From positions 1,674,001 through 1,738,000 of the forward strand of contig NZ_JAPDRJ010000001.1 of the NCBI RefSeq assembly GCF_040706535.1: a stretch of DNA of 64,000 nt. The letters are read 5' to 3'. Position 1 is the stretch's first letter; each line of letters starts with the position of its first letter. Below the pieces are notes generated by a model. That model saw only the letters and a program-made list of their open reading frames with translations. It did not search any database and was not told the origin of the DNA. The stretch comes from Lentisalinibacter orientalis (lineage in GTDB: Bacteria > Pseudomonadota > Gammaproteobacteria > Steroidobacterales > Woeseiaceae). Of the stretch, positions 57,257 to 64,000 are shown piece by piece. Position numbers and translations under genes: made by a program.

Positions 57257-58447
57257 GTGGCAGCTTCGCGGACAAGAATCTGGTCGGCAGCCGTTCTGTG
57301 CGTGGTCGCGCTCGCGGCCATCTTCGCTCTGTCGGGGATCGACGATGGGGGCAGCGATAGCGGGGACGGAGAGGTCGGCGTTCTTCGTTCGGCCGCCGGG
57401 CGTCCAATCCCGTCCGAGCCGCGCGCAGCCCCGTCAGTGCCTGCCGATGACGAACCACAACGCCGCCAGGTAGCCACTGCCACCGACCGTCATTTCGCCT
57501 GCGATCCGTATCCGGACGACCTGCCATCGGCGGAAGACACGGCCGCTCGTCTGGAGCGCCACCAGCGTGAATCCGAACGCCGGGCCAGGGCGTTGGAAGG
57601 ATCGGAGGACGTGGAACTACGGCTCGCAGCCGCGTTGATCACCGACAAACGCAGCCCCGAGCATCTGCAGCGTCTGCTCTCGGCGCTTGCGTCAGATCCC
57701 GACAACCCCGTCATCCTGGAGCGTCTGCTCGATGCCTGCATCAACCGGCCCGCGTCGCGTGTCTGCGAAGAACGGGGCATTGTCGAGCGCGCCGCTGAAG
57801 CCGACGGCGATAACGGTGAGATGTGGGGTGCCATCGCCGGGTACCGAGCCAGCCGCGGCGACACCGATGGCGCTCTTCAGGCGCTGCGCCGGGGCGCCAG
57901 TGCCGGCTCTCATCGGGAGTATTTCGCCGATGTGGTCCGGGTCATCGAACTGGGGCTGGCAGCCACCGCCGGAGATCTGTCCTATGTCGATAGGGTTATT
58001 GAGGGCATCGGCTGGGCGACTGCTTCCACGTCGCCCTGGCTCACCGCCTACGCCGAGTGTCGCGATCGGGTCGCGGCGGACCCGCTCTGGCACGACGCTT
58101 GCCTGGACTTCGCGCGGCACCTCGAGGAACGCAGTCAGACCGTTCTGAATCGGGGAATCGGGATCGGCTTGCAGGCGATGATTGCCGAGGAATCGGGAAA
58201 TGAAGCGGCGTTGTCGGTCGTGCGGGAGCGAGAACGGGAATACCTCAACTGGCGGGATGAACATCTCACCACGGACGGTCAGATCGTGCTGATGGGTGAC
58301 GAGCGCGTCCTGCGCCAGTATCTGGACGAGTTCGACGCCCACGGTGAACTGGCGTCGCTCGAATATCTGCGCGAGGAGGTCGAGCGGTTGAAGCGATTGC
58401 CGGGTTACGACCCGTGCCAGGCGGTCATCTCCTCGTCTCGCGAATAA
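57257..58447 (+). CDS. Hypothetical exported TPR-like protein
   Basis: The GTG at 57257 is the only start near the signal or anchor segment (IWSAAVLCVVALAAIFALSG). After a disordered stretch the 396-residue protein consists of helical repeats (LRLAAALITDKRSPEHLQRL, then NPVILERLLDACINRPASRV, then WGAIAGYRASRGDTDGALQA, a TPR). It has no catalytic motif. It probably binds proteins in the periplasm. A repeat copy overlaps the gap behind it. Confidence 0.7.
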   Translation: MAASRTRIWSAAVLCVVALAAIFALSGIDDGGSDSGDGEVGVLRSAAGRPIPSEPRAAPSVPADDEPQRRQVATATDRHFACDPYPDDLPSAEDTAARLERHQRESERRARALEGSEDVELRLAAALITDKRSPEHLQRLLSALASDPDNPVILERLLDACINRPASRVCEERGIVERAAEADGDNGEMWGAIAGYRASRGDTDGALQALRRGASAGSHREYFADVVRVIELGLAATAGDLSYVDRVIEGIGWATASTSPWLTAYAECRDRVAADPLWHDACLDFARHLEERSQTVLNRGIGIGLQAMIAEESGNEAALSVVREREREYLNWRDEHLTTDGQIVLMGDERVLRQYLDEFDAHGELASLEYLREEVERLKRLPGYDPCQAVISSSRE

Positions 58448-58460
58448 CTTTCAAAAGTTG

Positions 58461-58481
58461 CAAAAGTTCGGTCCGGCACCT
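58461..58481 (+). repeat. Short dispersed repeat, copy 5
   Basis: CAAAAGTTCGGTCCGGCACC is the inverted form of the core repeat. It lies in the 40-bp gap between the TPR-like gene and the convergent carboxylase gene. Confidence 0.8.
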
Positions 58482-58487
58482 ACCAGC

Positions 58488-60044
58488 CTACCAGGTGTCG
58501 ACGAAGCGCCTTGCGCTGCTTTCCCCGCGCTGCGGCAGGCGCGCCAGCATCCCGGCCAGCTCCCGCCGTGTGTCGGCCGGGTCGATGACCGCGTCGATCT
58601 CCAGGTGTGCGGCCGCCTCGGTGGCCTTGCCGGCCTCGTACATCTTTTTCACCAGCTTCTCGAACAGCGCCTCGCGTTCGGCGCGGTCTTCCACGGCCTC
58701 GAGTTCTTTCCGGTAACCCAGCCGGACGGCGCCCTCGAGGCCCATGCCGCCGAACTCTCCGGTGGGCCAGGACGCGGTCCAGACCGGGGCCGCGAGACTG
58801 CCTCCGGCCATCGCCATGGCGCCCAGCCCGTAGCCCTTGCGCAGAACAACGGCGAGGATCGGCACCGTGACGTTCGCGCCCACCACGAACAGCCGTGACA
58901 TGCGGCGCACCGCCGCCTCCTGCTCGCTGTCCGGTCCTACCATGAAACCGGGCGTGTCGATGAGGGAGAGCACCGGCAGGCCCCAGCCGTCGCAGAGCTG
59001 AAGGAAACGGGCTGCCTTCTCCGCGGCTGGCGCGGTGATGGCGCCGCCGAGCTGGCGGCAGTCGTTTGCGATCAGGCCCACCGGCCGTCCCTCGATGCGC
59101 AGGAAGCCGGTGATGACCGGGGCGCCGTAGCGCCGGCGCAGCTCGATGAAGCTGCCCGTGTCGGCGAGGGTCTCGATGACGTCGCGCACGGGGTACACCC
59201 AGCGCCGGTCGGCGGGGATGAGATCGCGCATCGCCGACTGGTCGGCACATTCCCAGTCGCCGGTGCGGCCCTGGTAGAGCGCCAGCAGACGGCGCGCGAC
59301 GTCCGTGGCGTGGGCCTCGTCGTCGGCGACGATATCGACGACGCCGTTGCCCTCCTGCACCTCCATCGGCCCGATCTCGGTGGGCGCGTGCTTGCCCAGG
59401 CCGCCGCCCTCGATCATGGCGGGCCCGGCCATGCCGATCCACGAACTCTTCGTGGCGATGGTGACGTCGGCGGAGCCGAACAGCGCCGCGTTACCGGCGA
59501 AGCAGTAGCCGTTATTGATGGCGATACGCGGCACCAGGCCGGACAGTCGTCCCCACGTGCGGAAGGACGACAAATTCAGTCCGGCGATCTGGGTCGTGAC
59601 GTCGGTATCGCCGGGCCGCCCGCCGCCGCCCTCGGTGTACATCACCACGGGCAGTTGCCACTGCTCGGCCAGCTCGAAGATCCGGTCGAGCTTGCGGTGG
59701 TGGAAATAGCCCTGGGTGCCCGCCAGCACGCTGTAGTCGTAGACCACCACCGCCGCCCGGGCGTTGTCGCGGCCGAATAGCTCCGCATTGACGGTCGCCG
59801 TGCCGGTGATGACGGCATCCGCGGGTGTGTTCTCCTCCAGGTCGGCGATGTCGCGACGGCTGCGCTGGGCGGCGACGGCGAGCTGGCCGTATTCGGTAAA
59901 CGAGCCGGCGTCGACAAGGTCGTCGAGATTCTCGCGCGCGGTGCGGTAGCCCTTCGCATGGCGCTTCTCGACCATGCTGGGCCGATTGGGATCGAGGGTC
60001 TTCGCGAGACGCTCGCGGAGCGCCTCGGTCCGTTCGTCGGTCAC
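58488..60044 (-). CDS. Acyl-CoA carboxylase carboxyltransferase subunit
   Basis: This 518-residue protein has the two crotonase-like halves of biotin-dependent carboxyltransferases: RDNARAAVVVYDYSVLAGTQ, then INNGYCFAGNAALFGSADV, then GGGLGKHAPTEIGPMEVQEG, then VLSLIDTPGFMVGPDSEQEA and RRMSRLFVVGANVTVPILAV. It moves CO2 from carboxybiotin to an acyl-CoA. The biotin carboxylase partner is not in the window. The USP gene lies 6 bp upstream, so the two may be cotranscribed. Confidence 0.93.
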   Translation of the reverse strand: MTDERTEALRERLAKTLDPNRPSMVEKRHAKGYRTARENLDDLVDAGSFTEYGQLAVAAQRSRRDIADLEENTPADAVITGTATVNAELFGRDNARAAVVVYDYSVLAGTQGYFHHRKLDRIFELAEQWQLPVVMYTEGGGGRPGDTDVTTQIAGLNLSSFRTWGRLSGLVPRIAINNGYCFAGNAALFGSADVTIATKSSWIGMAGPAMIEGGGLGKHAPTEIGPMEVQEGNGVVDIVADDEAHATDVARRLLALYQGRTGDWECADQSAMRDLIPADRRWVYPVRDVIETLADTGSFIELRRRYGAPVITGFLRIEGRPVGLIANDCRQLGGAITAPAAEKAARFLQLCDGWGLPVLSLIDTPGFMVGPDSEQEAAVRRMSRLFVVGANVTVPILAVVLRKGYGLGAMAMAGGSLAAPVWTASWPTGEFGGMGLEGAVRLGYRKELEAVEDRAEREALFEKLVKKMYEAGKATEAAAHLEIDAVIDPADTRRELAGMLARLPQRGESSARRFVDTW

Positions 60045-60050
60045 GGCGGT

Positions 60051-60500
60051 TCAGCCCTGGTCGGCGCCGCGCACGGTCAGCACGGGGCATTCGGCGTGAC
60101 GGACCACGCCCTCGGCCGTGCTGCCGATGAGCAGGTGCCTCAGGCCGCTGCGCCCGTGGGTGGACATCACGATCATCGCCGCGCCGGTTTCCTTCGCGTA
60201 GGCGGTGATCTCGTCCACGGGACGGCCTTCCAGCACTTTACCCACCGGCGGATTGGAGAAGCCGGTGAGCTTGTCCCGGGTGAATTCGTCCAGTTGCGCC
60301 TGGGCCTGGGCCACCAGTTCTTCCACGGTCGGCACCGCCGTCGGTACCTCCATGGCCGTGTAGACGATGGGCGGCTCCACCACGGAGACGCAATGCAGCT
60401 CGCCGCCGAGCTGTTCCGTCATCTTGCGCGCCCAGTGCAGGGCGGTGATTGACGTCTCGGAGAAATCGGTGGGGAATACGATTGCTGTCTTGCTGGCCAT
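60051..60500 (-). CDS. Universal stress protein
   Basis: From ATG 60500 the 149-residue protein has the UspA fold with IVFPTDFSETSITALHWARK and the ATP-binding loop MSTHGRSGLRHLLIGSTAEG (G-x-x-G then nine residues then G-S). It binds ATP and supports survival under stress. Confidence 0.92.
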   Translation of the reverse strand: MASKTAIVFPTDFSETSITALHWARKMTEQLGGELHCVSVVEPPIVYTAMEVPTAVPTVEELVAQAQAQLDEFTRDKLTGFSNPPVGKVLEGRPVDEITAYAKETGAAMIVMSTHGRSGLRHLLIGSTAEGVVRHAECPVLTVRGADQG

Positions 60501-60644
60501 GGTCTGCACTCCTCCGGGGCGGTTGGCGCTCCCTGTTCACCCTCATGCTAGACAGGAAGCGGCGGGTTTTCCATTGTGGAAAGGCCCGGCGGGCCTGCCC
60601 GCTGTATCCGCCCGGCCGTCAGTGGCGGCCCTGGGGGATGCGCC

Positions 60645-63125
60645 TCAGTCCGGCCTGCCGAGGACGCGCAGGCGCGAGAACAGGAGCGGCAGCAGCGAGA
60701 GGTTGGCCACGAGCGCGACGGCCATCGCGAGGCCGGTGAGCAGCCCGAAGTAGATAGTGGGCACGAAATTCGACAGGGCGAGGATGGAGAAACCCAGCAT
60801 GATGGTGATGGAGGTGTAGTACATCGCGTGGCCGATGCTGCGGTGGCAGCGGTCGATGGTGGCGTCGTAGTCGCCGTCCTTCGCGAACTCCTCCTGGAAG
60901 CGGTACACGTAGTGGATGGTGTCGTCCACGCCGATGCCGATGGCGATGGCCGCGATGGTGATGGTCATGATGTCCAGCGGCACGCCCATCGCGCTCATGA
61001 TTGCCAGGACGGCGCTGGCGGCGATCAGGTTGGGCACGAGGGCCACCACCGCGACGGCCAGCGAACGGAACGACAGCCAGAACATAAGCACGACGACGAG
61101 CGTCACCGCGCCGGCCGACTTGATCTGGGAGCCGAGCAGGCTCTGCAGCACGTTGTTGTAGAGCACCATCAGCCCGGTGAGATGCACGCGCTCCTCGCCC
61201 AGGCCCAGGTCCTCGGCGAAATGGTGGCGGATCGACTCGAGCAGTTCGTTGCGCTCCAGTGTATCGCTGGTCTCGTAGATGCGCGCGGAGATGCGCGTCT
61301 GGTGGCCTTCGACGGCGAGGTAGGGCTCGAACAGCACCTCTTTCACATCCTCCGGCAGGCGCTTGTAGATGATCGAGAGCTGGAAGTTGTCCAGCTCCTC
61401 TTCGCCCACGACCTGGCGGATGACCTCCAGCGTGGTGGCGAGAGAGAGCACCTTGCCGATGTCCGGCCGGGCCTCGAGATGATCGTGGGCCTGGCGCAGG
61501 AGGTCGCTGCGCGCGGCGTTGTACCAGTAGCTGCGCGCTGCCATGCCGGGCTCGCCGGGCAGCTCCAGCTGGTCCGCCTGCTCCTGCTCGTCCTCTTGGC
61601 TGGAGACGAACGCGGGATCCGCGTCCAGGATGACGTCCAGGGGCGTGGTGCCGCCGAGGCGCTCGTCGATCACCTTCATGCCCTGGTAGATGGCGGTGGT
61701 CTGTTTGAAGTAATCGATGAAGCGGTTGTCCACGCTGAGCTGGAGCACGGCGGCCGTACTCGCGACGGCGATCAGCGCGTATCCGGCCAGCGTCGCCCGG
61801 GGCGCCGAGCCGATCAGGCGCGAGAAGAGCCCGGTGATGCGGTTGGTGAAGTCGCCGCTCCCGGGCGGCTCGCCCGGCGAGAGCAGCACCAGCGAGGCGG
61901 GCAGGATCAGGAAGGTGAGCACGAAGGCCATGGCCATGCCGATCACCATCATCCAGCCGAAGTCGATGACCGGACGGATGTCGCTCACCACCAGGGAGCC
62001 GAACGCCACCATGGTCGTGAGCGCCGTATAGAGCGCCGGATAGAACTTGTTCCGCACCGTCTCGCGTACCAGCTCCCGCTGGCCGGCGTCCGGACGCTCG
62101 CGGTGCAGCTCCCGGTGACGCACCACCAGATGCACGTTCAGCGACAGTGTCAGGATCAGCATCAGCGAGACGAAGTTGGACGACACCACCGTGACCGGCC
62201 ACTGCACGAGGCCCAGGAAACCGATCATGCCGAGCACGGCTGCGGCGCAGGTCGTCAGCGGCAGCACGACCCAGCGCAGCCGGCGGAAGATGACGGCGAG
62301 AAGGGCGATCAGTGCCACGGCGAGGCCGATGCCGAATACGATCAGGTCGCGGCGGATGAAGTCCACGAGGTCGGCCGCGATCATCGGCAGCCCCCCCAGG
62401 TGCAGCTCGGTGCCGTCCCGGTAGTTGTCGACGATGCCCCGCACCGTCGCGATGGTGCGATGCAGTTGGATCTGCTGGGACTCGCGGCGTTCGCGGATGC
62501 GCTGCTCCACCTCGGCCAGCGCCGCTGACTCCTCGGCGGTGAGATCGCGCTCGAGGCGGATCTCGCGCAGATCGGCGCGTCGGTTCAGCAGCTTCGTGTA
62601 GGCCTCGTCCTGCTGCAGGTTCACCTGCAGCGCGGTGGTGCCGCCGTCCGGACTCATCAGGCGGTTGCGGTAGAGTGGGCTGGTGGTCAGCTCCTCGCGC
62701 GCGAGTTCGCGGTCGACCTGTGCGGAGAGCAGGGTCGGCGCGCCGTCGGCGAGTTCCCGCGGGCCGAGCGGCGGGCTCTGCAGCAGCGGCACGTCGAGGA
62801 TGGAGACCACGGAGACCACGCCCGGCGCGCCCGCGAGTTCGTCCCGCAGCTTGCCGAGGTCGTCGAGGACGGCATCGGAGAAGAGATCGCCGGACGGCGT
62901 AAACGTGAGGATGAGAAAGTCGTCGGAGCCGTAGCGCGCGCGGATGGCCCGGTAATAGCGGACGCCGGTATCGCTCTCCAGCAGCAGCGAATCGCTGGAG
63001 GTGTCCAGCGCGAAGTCGGGCGCACGGCTGGCGAGCAGGCCCACGGCAAGCACCGTGATCAGCAGCGTGATTACGGGTCGGCCCAGGACCAGGGAATCGT
63101 ACAGAGACAGTGTCGCCTTACGCAT
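60645..63125 (-). CDS. MMPL/RND-superfamily transporter
   Basis: This 826-residue protein has the MMPL plan of two halves. Each half has one membrane segment, a large periplasmic loop and five more segments. The sterol-sensing-like bundles show FDYF-free RND motifs such as VIGMAMAFVLTFLILPASLV in the first half and AIGIGVDDTIHYVYRFQEEF in the second. The group exports lipids or hydrophobic molecules using the proton gradient. No membrane-fusion or outer-membrane partner is adjacent, as is usual for MMPL types. Confidence 0.9.
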   Translation of the reverse strand: MRKATLSLYDSLVLGRPVITLLITVLAVGLLASRAPDFALDTSSDSLLLESDTGVRYYRAIRARYGSDDFLILTFTPSGDLFSDAVLDDLGKLRDELAGAPGVVSVVSILDVPLLQSPPLGPRELADGAPTLLSAQVDRELAREELTTSPLYRNRLMSPDGGTTALQVNLQQDEAYTKLLNRRADLREIRLERDLTAEESAALAEVEQRIRERRESQQIQLHRTIATVRGIVDNYRDGTELHLGGLPMIAADLVDFIRRDLIVFGIGLAVALIALLAVIFRRLRWVVLPLTTCAAAVLGMIGFLGLVQWPVTVVSSNFVSLMLILTLSLNVHLVVRHRELHRERPDAGQRELVRETVRNKFYPALYTALTTMVAFGSLVVSDIRPVIDFGWMMVIGMAMAFVLTFLILPASLVLLSPGEPPGSGDFTNRITGLFSRLIGSAPRATLAGYALIAVASTAAVLQLSVDNRFIDYFKQTTAIYQGMKVIDERLGGTTPLDVILDADPAFVSSQEDEQEQADQLELPGEPGMAARSYWYNAARSDLLRQAHDHLEARPDIGKVLSLATTLEVIRQVVGEEELDNFQLSIIYKRLPEDVKEVLFEPYLAVEGHQTRISARIYETSDTLERNELLESIRHHFAEDLGLGEERVHLTGLMVLYNNVLQSLLGSQIKSAGAVTLVVVLMFWLSFRSLAVAVVALVPNLIAASAVLAIMSAMGVPLDIMTITIAAIAIGIGVDDTIHYVYRFQEEFAKDGDYDATIDRCHRSIGHAMYYTSITIMLGFSILALSNFVPTIYFGLLTGLAMAVALVANLSLLPLLFSRLRVLGRPD

Positions 63126-63433
63126 CCGCGTCCGCCGTCCGGGCTGCTCGCCGCATCTTTCCCGCCCCCTTCCGCTGGATCACGTCTCGTCGGGTTCCTT
63201 CCCATCGCATCGACACCAGTATAGAGAGTTTCCGGACCCAGCCACAGCCGCATCGGCGGGAGTCAGATTCTGCATGCCGGGGGTGCAGATTCTGCATGCC
63301 GCAGCCGGCCGGACCGCTGGCACCCGGCCGCGGACCCGCTCCCGGGGCGCCTGCCGCGCTGCGGGCACAACGGCATGGAACTTGCTCCTTTCCCGGTGAG
63401 GACGAAATTCGACCACCGAAAGGAGAAGGAAGC
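63126..63433. other. Intergenic region before dodecin
   Basis: The 308-bp gap carries a 15-bp direct repeat CAGATTCTGCATGCC at 63264 and 63286 (22-bp period), possibly a binding-site pair for the divergent promoters. A GAAAGGAGAAGG ribosome binding site lies before dodecin. I see no gene or RNA in it. Confidence 0.5.
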
Positions 63434-63640
63434 ATGTCAGTAGTGAAAGTGACCGAGATCATGTGCGATTCGAAGGAGAGCTTCGAAGACGCCATCAACG
63501 ACGGCATCGCCCGGGCGAGCAAGACCGTCCACAACATCCAGTCGGCCTGGATCAAGGAGCAGAAGGTCGTCGTGGCGAACGACAAGGTCGCCGAGTACCG
63601 CGTGGCCATGAAGGTCAGCTTCCTCGTGGACGACAAATAG
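63434..63640 (+). CDS. Dodecin
   Basis: This 68-residue protein (MSVVKVTEIMCDSKESFEDA, then ARASKTVHNIQSAWIKEQKV, then VAEYRVAMKVSFLVDD) is a typical dodecin. The conserved Trp of the flavin stack lies in QSAWIKEQ and the final K-V-S-F-x-V strand is present. Dodecins form 12-mers that store flavin or related cofactors and limit photochemical damage. Confidence 0.95.
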   Translation: MSVVKVTEIMCDSKESFEDAINDGIARASKTVHNIQSAWIKEQKVVVANDKVAEYRVAMKVSFLVDDK

Positions 63641-63653
63641 CCGGACGGATCCT

Positions 63654-64000
63654 GTGACTGACAAACGCATCACCGGGACGGACGACGGCACACTGCGCGA
63701 GATCGCCGCGGACCGCGGCGAGACGCCTCATGTCACCGTCGTCGTCCCGTCGACGGCGCTGCCCTCCGAGCGGCAGGAGAACGAGATACGCCTGAAGAAT
63801 GCCATCGCCGAGGCGGATGCCCAGCTACAGACGCTCGGCCTGGACGACCGGCGCCGCGGCGCCGTGCTGGGCCCGCTCATCGAGGCGAGAGACGGCGGCA
63901 CGTTCTGGCCCGAGGAGCCGCTGGACGGCGGCCTGGCGGCCTACACCACGGGCAGCGGCCTGACCCGCATCACGCTGCCGCAGCGGCCGCGGGAGCTGAC
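63654..64000 (+). CDS. baeRF-like protein, 5' part
   Basis: The GTG-started frame runs off the right edge. The visible 115 residues read TLREIAADRGETPHVTVVVP, then ENEIRLKNAIAEADAQLQTL, then LGPLIEARDGGTFWPEEPLD, then GLAAYTTGSGLTRITLPQRP. This fits the N-terminal domain of bacterial archaeo-eukaryotic release-factor-like (baeRF) proteins, which begin L-R-E-L, V-S-I-Y-L-P-T and R-L-K-N. These are thought to work on ribosomes under stress. It follows dodecin by 13 bp and is probably cotranscribed. Confidence 0.65.
   Translation, partial: MTDKRITGTDDGTLREIAADRGETPHVTVVVPSTALPSERQENEIRLKNAIAEADAQLQTLGLDDRRRGAVLGPLIEARDGGTFWPEEPLDGGLAAYTTGSGLTRITLPQRPREL

Overview
The window looks like a GC-rich chromosome segment of a gammaproteobacterium. 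The basis is the general gene content, a gammaproteobacterial-type tRNA-Arg 3' end, and compact GC-rich operons. I cannot name genus or species from sequence alone. It has two halves. The left part (1 to about 18,160) is an accessory island of mixed, often lower GC. The right part (about 18,190 to 64,000) is GC-rich and densely packed with ordinary chromosomal genes.

Island, 1-9.5 kb: the 3' end of an rhs gene with a variable toxin tip, followed by a small candidate immunity gene. Then come two start-less or weakly started orphan toxin tips, each with an immunity gene overlapping it by 4 bp: a Tox-REase-7-like tip with an Imm52-like gene, and a WHH-type HNH nuclease tip with a SUKH/SMI1 gene. 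Rhs-core debris lies at 4.7 and 7.6 kb. Between the debris sit an AbiEi/AbiEii toxin-antitoxin operon and an excisionase-type antitoxin whose PIN toxin is truncated. Secreted HEAT- and Sel1-repeat proteins follow.

Island, 6.8-18.2 kb: four direct copies of a 160-bp imperfectly palindromic element (6788, 10275, 13533, 15460) lie between toxin-antitoxin modules (AbiE, antitoxin/PIN remnant, ParDE, HigBA, Fic). In three cases the edge of the element is exactly where a gene is broken (PIN toxin, pRiA4b ORF-3-like gene, parE). Three copies of a tRNA-Arg 3' end (11187, 15925, 18090) with its terminator hairpin look like attachment-site scars. One carries with it a duplicated parE 3' end, and two have an insertion in the T-loop. 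A DDE transposase lies after the first scar.

Right part: a YacP-like NYN gene with no standard start codon; an SDR/TetR pair diverging from DUF4345, NmrA and DUF1772 genes; an exported KatG; endonuclease V with a NarL-type two-component system; a five-gene block with two PYROXD2-like flavoproteins, a GcvT-like aminomethyltransferase, an NTF2-AraC fusion regulator and a PuuB-like oxidase; a lipoprotein sugar dehydrogenase; an operon of SRPBCC-SDR fusion, SSI-like inhibitor lipoprotein, APC permease and lipoprotein PCMT; an RHH regulator with palindromic operators; M14 and S9 peptidases, pirin, and a DJ-1/PfpI protein; a Tat-exported AKR-like protein lacking two catalytic residues; a CoA-ligase/NTF2/flavoprotein/TetR group facing an aldo-keto reductase; a ZIP transporter; a saccharopine-dehydrogenase-like gene; an acyl-CoA carboxyltransferase; a USP; an MMPL transporter; dodecin; and a truncated baeRF-like gene. 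A dispersed repeat of about 20 bp with core GGTGCCGGACCGAACTTTT occurs five times between 49.6 and 58.5 kb.

The most unusual content is the toxin-antitoxin modules interleaved with 160-bp palindromic elements, embedded in an Rhs orphan-tip and tRNA-scar landscape.
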